A stretch of 64,000 nucleotides of DNA from Lithodes maja. Its lineage: Eukaryota > Arthropoda > Malacostraca > Decapoda > Lithodidae. The notes below the pieces were generated by a model that was given only the letters and a program-made list of their open reading frames with translations, did not search any database and was not told the DNA's origin. The stretch is from the NCBI GenBank assembly GCA_037953745.1, contig JBAKBP010010357.1, forward strand, positions 1 to 64,000. The letters run 5' to 3'. Numbering within the stretch: position 1 is the stretch's first letter; every line of letters begins with the position of its first letter. The position numbers and the translations under genes were made by a program. This document shows positions 52,301-61,993 of this stretch, one piece after another.

Positions 52301-52460
52301 GTTTATACATTGTGTATTATAGTTAATATGAGAGTTTATACATTGTGTATTATAGTTATTATGAGTTTATACATTTTGTATTATAGTTATTATGAGAGTT
52401 TATACAATGTGTATTATAGTTAATATGAGAGTTTATACATTGTGTATTATAGTTATTTTG
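49303..52460. repeat. 33-bp minisatellite, about 95 copies
   Basis: The unit is GTTTATACATTGTGTATTAT then AGTTAATATGAGA, repeated head to tail for about 3.1 kb with very few changes. The main variant is AATATG versus ATTATG (one A/T base). Because 33 is a multiple of three and no frame-stop occurs in the unit, long frames open on both strands (repeats MRVYTLCIIVN and INSHINYNTQC). These are artefacts of the array, not genes. Copies decay after about 52360. Confidence 0.95.
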
Positions 52461-52499
52461 TTTTTCTAAATTTCCGGTTCTCGAACAACGTAACGAATA

Positions 52500-52574
52500 A
52501 ATGTAAAATTATATCTATTTATCTATATATCTATCTATTATCTAACTATCTATATACAGTATACAGTATATATA

Positions 52575-52646
<72 letters not shown>

Positions 52647-52650
52647 GTTC
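52500..52650. repeat. (ATCT)n and (TA)n microsatellites
   Basis: ATCTATCTATC-like repeats (about 52513-52555) lead into a palindromic ACAGTATATATACTGT-like word and a long (TA)n run to 52645. Confidence 0.9.
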
Positions 52651-53300
52651 TTTTTTCAATCGGATTAAGTTTGTATTCATTTTCATTTATAGTTTATTTC
52701 ATGTTAGTGATGATGGTGGTGTAAATGGTGATTATAGTGATGATGGTGATGATGTAAATAGTGATGCTAGTAAAGTGATGTTGATGGAAGGTGAAGGTAT
52801 GTATGGTGAGCGTTTATAGTGCGCGTCATCGTATGCTGAAAGGATTAACAATTTGTTGGCTTCTGCCATTATTAATGTTACAATAGTAAAGTGTCCGACT
52901 CGCAAGACAAAGCTCGGATGAAGACCTTAAACTGTCAGCAAAAATAACAAGAGTACAGAAAAATCAGAAGACTTAAAATGTAAACAAACAAAATATATAT
53001 ACATAAACAAAGAAACTCACAGAGAAAGAAGGATGGATGTAGTTAAATGAATAACAATGGGGAACAAACTCAGAAGACTTAATAATGTATGAAATATATG
53101 ATAAACAGCGACAAAGAAACAACGAGAGAAAGATGGGTAACAGTAAAAGAAGGAGGGACAGAGAGCATTGGGGGATTAATCAGGTCAAAAGTGGAAGAAA
53201 ATTACATATTTAAGAAAGGTGTATTATTGCGTATCGATAAATTAGATAGTTATATAGTACACACAGCAAGTAGGAGCGAGTGAAGGAATGAAGGAATTTA
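52651..53300. other. Unassigned region with GATG-rich stretch
   Basis: An imperfect GATGGTG/GTGATG repeat lies at about 52703-52790. No gene or recognisable element was found in the remainder. Confidence 0.4.
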
Positions 53301-53309
53301 GGAGGAAAT

Positions 53310-54165
53310 ATAGGAAAGAAGTATAGGATGAGGGAAGAGACGAAGGAAATAAGGAAGACAAGAAGGAAGAGACAGGAAAGAGAAATGGAAGGAAGGAAGT
53401 AAGTAAGTTAGTAAGGAAGTATAGGATGAGGGAAGAGAAGAAGGAAGTAAGGAAGACATGAAGGAAGGGATAGGAGGAGAAGGCAGGAAGGAAGGAAGGA
53501 AGTTAGTAGGTATAGGATGAGGGAAGAGAAGAAGTAAATATGGAAGACATGAAGGAAGGGATAGGAGGAGAAGGAAAAGAAGGAAGGAGGGAACGAAGTT
53601 AGTAAGTATAGGATGAGGGAAGAGAAGAAGTAAATATGGAAGACATAAAGGAAGGGTCAGGAGGAGGAAGGGAGGAGAAGGAAGGACGGAAGTTAGTGAG
53701 CATAGGATGAGGGAAGAGAAGAAGGAAGTAAGGAAGACATTAAGGAAGGGATAGGGGAGAAGAAGGGAGGGAAGAGAAGAAAGAGAAGTGAAGAAGGAGT
53801 ACAGGAAGGAAAGACAACAAATATATATAGAAAGAAAGGAAGGAAATAGCAAAGGAAGGAAGGAAGGAGTAAGGGAAAGAATGAAGGAGAAACTATATGA
53901 CGGAGTTGCTTGTTATCGGGTGCTGCCTCGTGTTTATGTAAGAAGGGGCAGTAATAATAGCATACAAGGAATAAAGGAAGAAAGGAATGGAAGGAGAAAA
54001 GGAAATAGAGAAAGATATGGACAAATAAATATGAAAGCAAAGAAGGACGGCATTGTAAACAGTGGAAATATGAAACGGGGGAAAAGAAAAACAAAACTAA
54101 GAGAAAAGGTTGGAAGAAAGGAAGGAAGGAATTAAAGAAGGAGTACAAAGGAAATCAAGCAACAA
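53310..54165. repeat. Purine-rich VNTR and GAAGG-rich tract
   Basis: The word ATAGGATGAGGGAAGAG recurs near 53321, 53419, 53510, 53606 and 53700, giving about five units of 91-98 bp built from GGAAG blocks. Less regular purine-rich sequence continues to about 54165. The plus strand is almost all A and G over long stretches, so triplex-forming potential is plausible. Frames here are low-complexity shadows. Confidence 0.85.
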
Positions 54166-54352
54166 CAGCCTGGTGACCCTTTTAGGCTGCTTGTCCTCCA
54201 AAACACTGAGGATCAATTGCCCAAACAGTGGTTTAGAATGGGTTAGGTAATATTGGAAAGGGAACTACTGCCCTGGAACTAATGTCCGTGGCAGGATTAG
54301 GAAGTTAGTAGGGGACAGATGGGTTAGTAACTGAGGGGGGGATAAAATTAAG

Positions 54353-54761
54353 TTATTCATTTACAAACGCAGTCAGTCGTGGGTTTGATGCAAGATATTT
54401 GTCTATGCGAAGTTTAAATGAATCAACGGTGCTGCGGTCTATAACGTCTCGGGGAAGCCCATTCCACAAGTTGACAACTCGATTGTAGAAGAAATGCTTA
54501 GATTTGTGCGAGTTAAAAGATTTACCGATAATTTTGCAACCGTTTCCCCGCGTGTAATTAGATTGGTCGATAGTGAAGTACTTACTACAGTTCATATTGT
54601 CGATGTCTTTGATGATTTTGAACACTTTTGAATTAAGTCGCCTCTTAATCTGCGCTGGGTTAAAGGAAATAAATTAAATGTTCTAAGACGCTCCTCGTAT
54701 GGTTTTTTCTTTAGGCTAGGTATCATTTTGGTAACTCTACGTTGAACTCGTTCTAACTTGT
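54353..54761 (-). pseudogene. LINE-E ORF2 C-terminus
   Basis: Contains KLERVQRRVTKMIPSL, YEERLRTFNLFPLTQRRLRG and, after a frameshift near 54650, YFTIDQSNYTRGNGCKIIGK and HFFYNRVVNLWNGLPRDVID. This is the usual C-terminal region of CR1-like ORF2, ending at 54353. Confidence 0.8.
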
Positions 54762-56192
54762 TGTTACGTATCTTGATCCTCAAGTGGTTAACTTGATGAA
54801 TCTAGATAGCACAGGTATCAGTCAGCTGAAGGCAAAACAAAAGTAAAATCTAATAAAATTATTTCCTGTTGTTGCTTCCTTTCCTTTTGGATCTTAGGAC
54901 TTGGTATCCTTTATTGACTGATGCTCTTTAATTATGGAAACATACTGAAACTAATTAAAGTCATGTAGTATTTATAAAGAATTGTTATTTAACCGAAGCT
55001 TAGTAGGCTATGGTTATGAACCGAATAAGTTATATCTAAAGAAGGACTATTAATTATATATCAAGTCTTGAAAGATAAATATTAAGGTAAGAATATTTCT
55101 GTCTCTTACCCTTTTTGAAATGAATAGATAGTTTTCTTATATCATGTCCTTTTATTTATATTTAATGTACAGTAGTTATTATTCTTGGTTCTTGTCTTAT
55201 GTTAATAGTATTATATTATTATTATCAGGATTAATATCAAAGTCACATAAAATGTTAGATATATATTTAATAATTAGATAAATGTATATCTTAACCACGC
55301 AACATTGAGGTTTGATTATGAGTAAATTAAGTTACAGGATCGCTTCATAGATTCGATTCAGGTCTCACTCAAATAATATGAAAAGCAAAAATAATATTTT
55401 GAAGCTAAAAGAATTTTCTTCAGCTTAGGAAATCACTAGAAGTAACATAAAAACAGCTATGTTAGTCTAAGGCGATATTACTAATATGAGACAATAGTAT
55501 CACCGTACTTGTTCTTACCAGCAATGTAAGCTTAATTAAAAGAAAATGAAAGAACTCGTAAGTATTAATATAAAACAATAGTATTACTTTTATCATAACC
55601 CAATTACTTGAAGAATTGCTTTAGTCCACAAGTCAGTCAACTAAAATAGTTAAGTACATAATAATAGCGTTAACGTTAATTCCCAATCACATATCTCACT
55701 AACCAACATAACGTAAGTGTTTACACCGAACACACTTAACACACACTTATATAATCTGACTGACAGTCACAATCCCATTATAATACTTCACCCCGTCTTC
55801 CTCCAGCTGCAAGTTCACCTTCCCAACTCCAAATGAGACTGATTTGAATGCCCACTACTCGGGTCTTATATACTTTGCAATGATGGTGTAGGAACGAATC
55901 AGGAGGCGAGGGATGGTGTGCGCCCCAATCACAGCTCCTCTAGTTGCGTAGCAGGTGCGTGGTCCAATGGCGTTGATTGGCGTCGATCATCGTCATAGCG
56001 TCGGGTCATCGAAGTAGTTTGCAGGGTCCCATATGACGCACGCAGGTGTGAAGGCTTGTTTGCTGGTATGCAGACGAGCTGGTTTCCCACTCCCTGGTTC
56101 TCTCGCTGGTCTGCTTCGCCGCCTGGGTAATTTGGCACTCCTTCAACTCTTAATTCTAACTCTTAACTAACCATACAGGGCTCCGTATGTCA
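54762..56192 (-). repeat. 3' LTR
   Basis: 1431 bp on the plus-strand left side, from TGTTACGTATCTTGATCC to CCGTATGTCA, i.e. TG..CA. It matches 60552-61993 throughout by eye with scattered substitutions and small indels, including loss of AGATATATATTAAGGT-like bases near the start. Confidence 0.9.
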
Positions 56193-56205
56193 GACCTCCC
56201 CCCTA
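56193..56205 (-). promoter_or_regulatory. Polypurine tract
   Basis: On the minus strand, AGGGGGGAGGTC directly abuts the 3' LTR, the expected place for the plus-strand DNA primer. Confidence 0.75.
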
Positions 56206-56467
56206 GAAAAGAGTTTAAGGAGTACAGTACATAATATACATAATACATAATCAGATTCACCACCAGATTGGCAACAGCAAGATTATAATGAGGATATAAT
56301 AAGGATATCACCCAAAGTAGGCAACGTCTCCAGGTACCACATCAGAACATAGCCGGAACGTAGCTGGAGCGTTATTCGAACTGCAAGGCATTATCTCACA
56401 GCTGAAGGCTTGAAAGCGCACTACTAAAGCATGATATTTCCCTCGCTCTAGGGGTGAGAGCTACTTG

Positions 56468-57919
56468 TCAATATCCCTTCATTAAGTCAATCTTGCTGAT
56501 ATAGGTGGCTGTACCAATCTGGTCAATGCAGTTGTCGATCCGTGGCAGTGGGTAGGTATCGTTCTTTGTGATAGCATTAACTTGCCTATAGTCCATACAT
56601 AACCTATGGCTCCCGTCTGGCTTTGGCACAAGTATGACCGGACTACTCCACTGGCTTAAGGCCCTAGTGATCAGGTCGTTTGATAACATGAAGTCAAGCT
56701 CGACCTGCAGTATACTCCTGCATTGTGGTGAGACACGGTAGGGGGATAGTTTAATAGGTGTTGCATCCCCTACGTCGATGTCGTGCATGGCCAAAGAAGT
56801 GAGCCCTGGAGTATCACGGAACACACTGAGAGACTGAGATAAAACAGAGATTAATTGGTTCGCTTGATCAGAGGGAAGATGACATAGTTTAGATGGTAAT
56901 TCCCCCCAAGCTACTGAGTTATACTTAAAGTTGGATAGGCTACATGACAAGTCAAAGTCTGCATGGATACCTTCAGGCTCTGGAACAGTCTGTTGCGGGT
57001 CAGTAAGAGAACTGAAGACTTCGTCCGCACCAGGCTGTCCACAGGTCCTGACATTCACTGCCACAGTGGGAGAATCTGGAGGAGAGGAATCAGGGGACCT
57101 ATGGTAGGGTTTCAACATATTTATATGAAATACTTGCGTGGGCTTTCTCCTGTCTGGGGTAGTTACTAGATAATCGGTAATGCTCACCCTCTGAATGATC
57201 TTATATGGGCCCCTGAACTTGGCAGATAAAGGTTGGCCAAAAAGGGGGAGCAGGACCAAAACCTCATCACCAGGCTGAAACTCCCTCTCACAGGCTTTTC
57301 TGTCATACCAGTTCTTCATGGAGCTTTTAGCCACTGTCAAGTTTAGAGCTGCAAACTCACATGAGGATCTCAGCCGGGTTTTGAAATCAGAAACATACTT
57401 GAGGAGGTTTTGGTTCCCCTCCTGGCCAACTAGGCTATCCTGCAATAGTTGCAAAGGACCTCTTACCTGGTGACCGAAAACTAGCTCATTTGAGGAAAAA
57501 CCCAGGGATTCAGTTGGAACCTCACGAGTAGCAAATAAAAGAAAAGGTACCCCCTTATCCCACTCAACTCCGGTCTCTGTACAATATTTACGCAACATGG
57601 ATTTCAAAGTTTGATGAAACCGTTCGAGAACCCCTTGACTCTCTAGGTGGTAGGTGCTCGACTTAACATGCTCGATACCCAACTCCTTCAGGGACTGCTG
57701 AAAAATGTTAGAGGTAAAATTAATTCCTTGATCACTTTGCACCTCATGGGGGAAACCCATTCTGGTGAAGAATTTGAGCAGTTCCTTGATGACAGTTGGA
57801 GCAGAGGTAGTCCTTAAGGGTATAGCCTCTGGGTAGCGAGTTGCCATGTCCATAATAGTTAATAAATAATTGTTACCTTGGGAAGTCTTAGGCAATGGGC
57901 CTACAATGTCCACTACCAC
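56468..57919 (-). CDS. Gmr1-like integrase core followed by truncated RT
   Basis: About 483 codons. Integrase core: VVDIVGPLPKTSQGNNYLL (first Asp), VQSDQGINFTS (second Asp) and GVLERFHQTLK (Glu, 35 residues after the second Asp, i.e. D-D35-E). The C-terminal GPY/F-like part is FRGPYKIIQRVS..HINMLKPY, a gypsy trait. After a spacer the RT begins: TPIKLSPYRVSP, WSSPVILVPKPDGSHRLCMD and ISKIDLMKGY, where a TGA replaces the usual Trp codon. Beyond it (56467-56270) degraded words such as NNAPATF are visible in other frames and the sequence then reaches the polypurine tract, so the RT catalytic YxDD and RNase H are absent. Confidence 0.85.
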   Translation of the reverse strand: MVVDIVGPLPKTSQGNNYLLTIMDMATRYPEAIPLRTTSAPTVIKELLKFFTRMGFPHEVQSDQGINFTSNIFQQSLKELGIEHVKSSTYHLESQGVLERFHQTLKSMLRKYCTETGVEWDKGVPFLLFATREVPTESLGFSSNELVFGHQVRGPLQLLQDSLVGQEGNQNLLKYVSDFKTRLRSSCEFAALNLTVAKSSMKNWYDRKACEREFQPGDEVLVLLPLFGQPLSAKFRGPYKIIQRVSITDYLVTTPDRRKPTQVFHINMLKPYHRSPDSSPPDSPTVAVNVRTCGQPGADEVFSSLTDPQQTVPEPEGIHADFDLSCSLSNFKYNSVAWGELPSKLCHLPSDQANQLISVLSQSLSVFRDTPGLTSLAMHDIDVGDATPIKLSPYRVSPQCRSILQVELDFMLSNDLITRALSQWSSPVILVPKPDGSHRLCMDYRQVNAITKNDTYPLPRIDNCIDQIGTATYISKIDLMKGY

Positions 57920-58997
57920 CCGAGTAAAAAGGATTCTCGAAGACGGGCAAGGGCACCAGAGGATGTACAGGCACCTTCTGATTGGGTTTTCCTGTCATCT
58001 GGCAAGTGTGACACACTCTACAAAACTCCACTACTTCTGCACGCATTCCTGGCCAGTGAAAGTGGGCTCTGATTCTGTCTAGAGTTTTTCTCACACCTAG
58101 GTGTCCTGCCAATGGTATACAATGTGCCATTTCCAAGATATCTCTACGACAAGGTTTGGGGACTACTACTTGATGGACGTCCCAGGCCCCGTCATCGATT
58201 GGCCTGTGTGGCTGTCTCCATCTACGCCACAACACTCCTCCTTTGAGGTAGAAACATTCACCACCCTCCTTCTCACATTCCTCTTCACTCACGGCCCTGG
58301 CAGCTAACTCCTTGCATTCTCTATCATCTCTCTGTAGCTCTACCAGGCCACTAGGACAATTTGGAGGGGTTTCATGGTCATCGTTAGGGTCAAGATGAGC
58401 CATAAAGGTGTCAGATAAATCCACTTCAGTCACATCATCAGGCACAGTTGGAGCGTCATTCACACTCTCATCATCCCTTTCATCAACTCTTACATTCGGT
58501 ACATTTCTGTCTGAGGGAACTGCTACTTGAGACATTGAACGTGTGACAGCACACACAGGGAAAACTGTTGGCATCTCCTTTTCGAGCTCATCGGTTAGTG
58601 GCTCGTTAACAGGGGAAAGTGACAAAATGGGGTCTGGTCGGACCTTCTCACCTGCTACATCATTCCCCAAAAGGAGTGTTACCCCGGGCACAGGGATATC
58701 TTGGGACCTACACAAAGCTATGGTGGCCTCACCCTGTAGTAACTCACATTCAATTTCGCCTTTTACCAAGTATGCATAAAATTGGCCTCCAGCACCTCTC
58801 ATTATAACTGGTTCGCCAGGTGGGCACTCAGTGTAAGGATTCACCATGAGGGTGGTAGTAGAACCTGTGTCTCTCAGAATTTTTACCTCATGCGTACAAC
58901 CGTTTAATCTCACGTTGCCAGATGAAATAAAGGGACGGTAACTGTCCTGCACTGATGGTGAAATTATTATTGGCTTAACCCTAGTGGGTTGCACCAC
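57888..58997 (-). CDS. Gmr1-like protease and integrase zinc-binding domain
   Basis: About 369 codons. The aspartic protease motif KILRDTGSTTTLMV (D-T-G) is near residue 43. Far downstream comes the integrase N-terminal H2C2 finger: HCIPLAGHLGVRKTLDRIRA then FCRVCHTCQ. The frame ends near 57888 and the integrase core continues in the overlapping frame from 57919, so a frameshift separates finger and core. No RT motif (no YxDD, no KxDLxxGY) occurs between protease and integrase, which is the key to the unusual domain order. Confidence 0.85.
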   Translation of the reverse strand: MVQPTRVKPIIISPSVQDSYRPFISSGNVRLNGCTHEVKILRDTGSTTTLMVNPYTECPPGEPVIMRGAGGQFYAYLVKGEIECELLQGEATIALCRSQDIPVPGVTLLLGNDVAGEKVRPDPILSLSPVNEPLTDELEKEMPTVFPVCAVTRSMSQVAVPSDRNVPNVRVDERDDESVNDAPTVPDDVTEVDLSDTFMAHLDPNDDHETPPNCPSGLVELQRDDRECKELAARAVSEEECEKEGGECFYLKGGVLWRRWRQPHRPIDDGAWDVHQVVVPKPCRRDILEMAHCIPLAGHLGVRKTLDRIRAHFHWPGMRAEVVEFCRVCHTCQMTGKPNQKVPVHPLVPLPVFENPFYSGGSGHCRPIA

Positions 58998-59035
58998 GCA
59001 TGCTAACTAGACCCCTGTCTAGATGGTTTACATTA

Positions 59036-59180
59036 GCTGCTAGGTACTCCTTCTGTCGGGAGTCCTGTATTAAAGGAACTTTTGGTGCTAGGTACTCCTT
59101 CTGTCGGGAGTCCGGCATTAAAGGAACTTTTGGTGCTAGATACTCCTTCTGTCGGGAGTCCTGCATTAAAGGCACATATG
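59036..59180 (-). repeat. 48-bp in-frame tandem repeat in gag
   Basis: Three copies of a 48-bp unit containing TACTCCTTCTGTCGGGAGTC encode PLxxDSRQKEYLAxxV-like 16-residue repeats. The period keeps the frame. Confidence 0.85.
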
Positions 59181-60318
59181 GAGTTTGAGATACGGCGGCA
59201 ACTGTCTGCCCCGATCTCTCGGTTCTCTCCTTGGCCCAGCAGTGATAAGCTAGGTGGCCTTTATTGCCACAAAAAGTACATACTTTAGGGGATACGGGAA
59301 CGTTCCCTCTTTGAGCATTACTATTACTTTGGGCCCCACCTCTGTTACCATTGCCCTGAGTCGCATTTTTAGTTGGGGGAACAATTCTATTTTGGCTAGC
59401 TGGGGAAGACGTTACAGGCTTGTGACTGGGTCTGTCAGATTTGTGATTGGGATACTTAGAATTAGAACTAGAATTATCGTAGGGCTTCTTTCCACAAAAT
59501 TTGTTGTTGAGCACGTATGTGTCAGCCATGTCAGCGGCGTCGGCAAGACAATCTACATTTTTCCCCCTTAAATGATAGGCTACAGAAGAATCAATTTTCC
59601 ATAGGAAATTTTCTAACAGGACCAACTCCTTCAGATCGTTGTAGCTTGTGACTTTCTTACTCTTGACCCAATGATTGAAAGTTTTAGTCATGGTCCTGGC
59701 AAATACCTTATGGGTTTCTTCTACTTTCTTCTGTTTTTTACGGAAAGATTGCCTGTAAGCCTCAGGCTGTAATTGATAGGTTTTTAGGATAGCTTCTTTG
59801 AGATTGTCATAATCCTGCCTAACCTCTGCTACTTCTGACAAATACGTGGCTCGAGCCTGCCCTGTCAAAACGGTTTGTAACATAAAAGGCCATTGATCTC
59901 TTGTCCACCTCATACCTCCAGCAACTTCCTCAAACAAAACAAAGAAATCCTGCACATTATCCTCAGTGAAAGGTGGAATGACACTGGTCATAGTCAATCC
60001 CAGAGGGGGAGCAATTAAGGGAGCATTTGTATTGACATTTAGTTGAGCCGTACGATATTGATATTCACATTGTTCGGTCGTTGCTCTGGCTTTTATTCTG
60101 GCTTGTTCGGTCTTTATTCTGGCTAGTTCTAGTTCGAATAATTGATCAAGGGTAAAACCAGGTGGCAATTGTTTGTCAAGTTGGCTAGGATTACCACCAG
60201 CTGCTCCGCCACCCTCCTCGCCTTCTACAGGGAACAGGTGGGTTTTTATGGTCTGAGCCACCTCTACTTTGGACATGTTTGAGACAGTTAACTGGAGATG
60301 TGAGGCAAGCACATTTCT

Positions 60319-60424
60319 TAGAATCAGAACCCACAGCCCCTGATATTGACTGTCTGTCAAAATCCGAACTGAAGTTCGGATTTTGACAGACAGTCAATAT
60401 CAGGGGCTGTGGGTTCTGATTCTA
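60319..60424. repeat. Perfect 52-bp inverted duplication (palindrome)
   Basis: Left arm 60319-60370 and right arm 60373-60424 are exact inverses around a 2-base centre (AACT GA AGTT). The arm includes GATATTGACTGTCTGTCAAA. It lies at the start of gag and breaks it. The opposite LTR-proximal sequence has no second copy to compare. Confidence 0.95.
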
Positions 60425-60528
60425 TGTAAACTCGAGCATCTTCGTCATTAATTAGATCAGGCATGATTAATATTTGATTTTTAAGTAGTGAAACGGTAAT
60501 GAAACTGAGTGAAACTGTATGAAACAAA

Positions 60529-60545
60529 TCCTGGCAAGATCGCCA
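60529..60545 (-). promoter_or_regulatory. Primer-binding site
   Basis: On the minus strand, TGGCGATCTTGCCAGGA begins 6 nt inside the 5' LTR. It starts with TGG, complementary to a tRNA CCA end. The tRNA species was not identified. Confidence 0.7.
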
Positions 60546-60551
60546 CTCTTC

Positions 60552-61993
60552 TGTTACGTATTTTGATCCTCAAGTGGTTAACTTGATGAATCTAGATAGC
60601 ACAGAGATATATATTAAGGTATCAGTCAGGTGAAGGCAAAACAAAAGTAAAATCTAATACAATTATTTCCTGTTGTTGCTTCCTTTCCTTTTGAATCTGA
60701 GGACTTGGTATCCTTTATTGACTGATACTCTTTAATTATGGAAAAATACTGAAACTAATTAAAGTCATGTAGTATTTATAAAGAATTATTATTAAACCGA
60801 AGCTTAGTAGGCTATGGTTATGAACCGAATAAGTTATATCTAAAGAAGGTCTATTAATTATATATCAAGTCATGAAAGATAAATATTAAGGTAAGAATAT
60901 TTCTGTCTCCTACCCTTTTTGAAATGAATAGATAGTTTTCTTATATCATGTCCTTTTATTTATATTTAATGTACAGTAGTTATTATTCTTGGTTCTTGTC
61001 TTACGTTAATAGTATTATATTATTATTATCAGGATTAATATCAAAGTCACATAAAAAGTTAGATATATATTTAATTATTAGATAAATGTATTTCTTAACC
61101 ACGTAACATTGAGGTTTGATTATGAGTAAATTAAGTTACAGGATCGCTTCATAGATTCGATTCAGGTCTCACTCAAATAATATGAAAAGCAAATATAATA
61201 TTTTGAAGCTAAACAAATTTTCTTCAGCTTAGGAAATCACTAGAAGTAACATTAAAACAGCCATGTTAGTCTAAGGCGATATTACTAATATGAGACAATA
61301 GTATCACCGTACTTGTTCTTACCAGCAATGTAAGCTTAATTAAAAGAAAATGAAAGAACTCGTAAGTATTAATATAAAACAATAGTATTACTTTTATCAT
61401 AACCCAATTACTTGAAGAGTTGCTTTAGTCCACAAGTCAGTCAACTAAAATAGTTAAGTACATAATAGCGTTAACGTTAATTCCCAATCACATATCTCAC
61501 TAACCAACATAACGTAAGTGTTTACACCGAACACACTTAACACACACTTATATAATCTGACTGACAGTCACAATCCCATTATAATACTTCACCCCGTCTT
61601 CCTCCAGCTGAAAGTTCACCTTCCCAACTCCAAATGAGACTGATTTGAATGCCCACTACTCGGGTCTTATATACTTTGCAATGATGGTGTAGGAACGAAT
61701 CAGGAGGTGGGGGATGGTGCGCGCCCCAATCACAGCTCCTCTAGTTGCGTAGCAGGTGCGTGGTCCAATGGCGTTGATTGGCGTCGATCATCGTCATAGC
61801 GTCGGGTCATCGAAGTAGTTTGCAAGGTCCCATATGACGCACGCAGGTGTGAAGGCTTGTTTGCTGGTATGCAGACGAGCTGGTTTCCCACTCGCTGGTT
61901 CGTTCGCTGGTCTGCTTCGCCGCCTGGGTAATTCGGCACTCCTTCAACTCTTAATTCTAACTCTTAAATAAACGTACAGGGCTCCGTATGTCA
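60552..61993 (-). repeat. 5' LTR
   Basis: 1442 bp from TGTTACGTATTTTGATCC to CCGTATGTCA. It is the promoter-bearing LTR for the minus-strand element. A 69-codon frame starting MPNYPGGEADQR sits at the same place in both LTRs (61939-61730 and 56138-55929); nothing shows that it is translated. Confidence 0.9.

Larger units (their letters stand above)
58981..60464 (-). pseudogene. Gmr1-like Gag, N-terminus broken by an inverted duplication
   Basis: An ATG at 60464-60462 opens MPDLINDEDARVYIESEP, but the frame stops shortly after entering a 104-bp palindrome (60319-60424). The rest is open from about 60318: RNVLASHLQLTVSNMSKVEV, a coiled Arg/Ala-rich stretch (ELARIKTEQARIKARATTE), a capsid-like core and one zinc knuckle CTFCGNKGHLAYHC (CX2CX4HX4C). 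The C-terminus has three 16-residue repeats (PLMPDSRQKEYLAPKV; 59036-59180). Gag would form the particle; this copy cannot make the intact protein. Confidence 0.8.
54762..61993 (-). mobile_element. LTR retrotransposon, Ty3/gypsy type with integrase before RT (Gmr1-like order)
   Basis: A 7.2-kb element with 1.43-1.44-kb LTRs. Minus-strand order: 5' LTR, primer-binding site, Gag (CCHC), protease, integrase zinc-binding, integrase core with GPY/F-like end, then a truncated RT, polypurine tract and 3' LTR. Ty3/gypsy elements normally have RT and RNase H before integrase. Integrase first is the Ty1/copia order and is known for the Gmr1-like subgroup of gypsy elements. RNase H is missing and RT is broken. 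No matching target duplication is visible at the outer edges. Confidence 0.85.

Noticed and set aside
49205..52423. Very long proteins with 11-residue repeats on both strands
   Set aside because: They are produced by a 33-bp tandem array with no stop in the unit. Both strands and large spans are open equally, so there is no coding signal.
49303..52460. CRISPR array
   Set aside because: There are no unique spacers: units abut directly, and the genome is eukaryotic.
53298..54148. Ser/Leu/Pro-rich proteins on the minus strand
   Set aside because: These are translations of the purine-rich VNTR complement; low complexity only.
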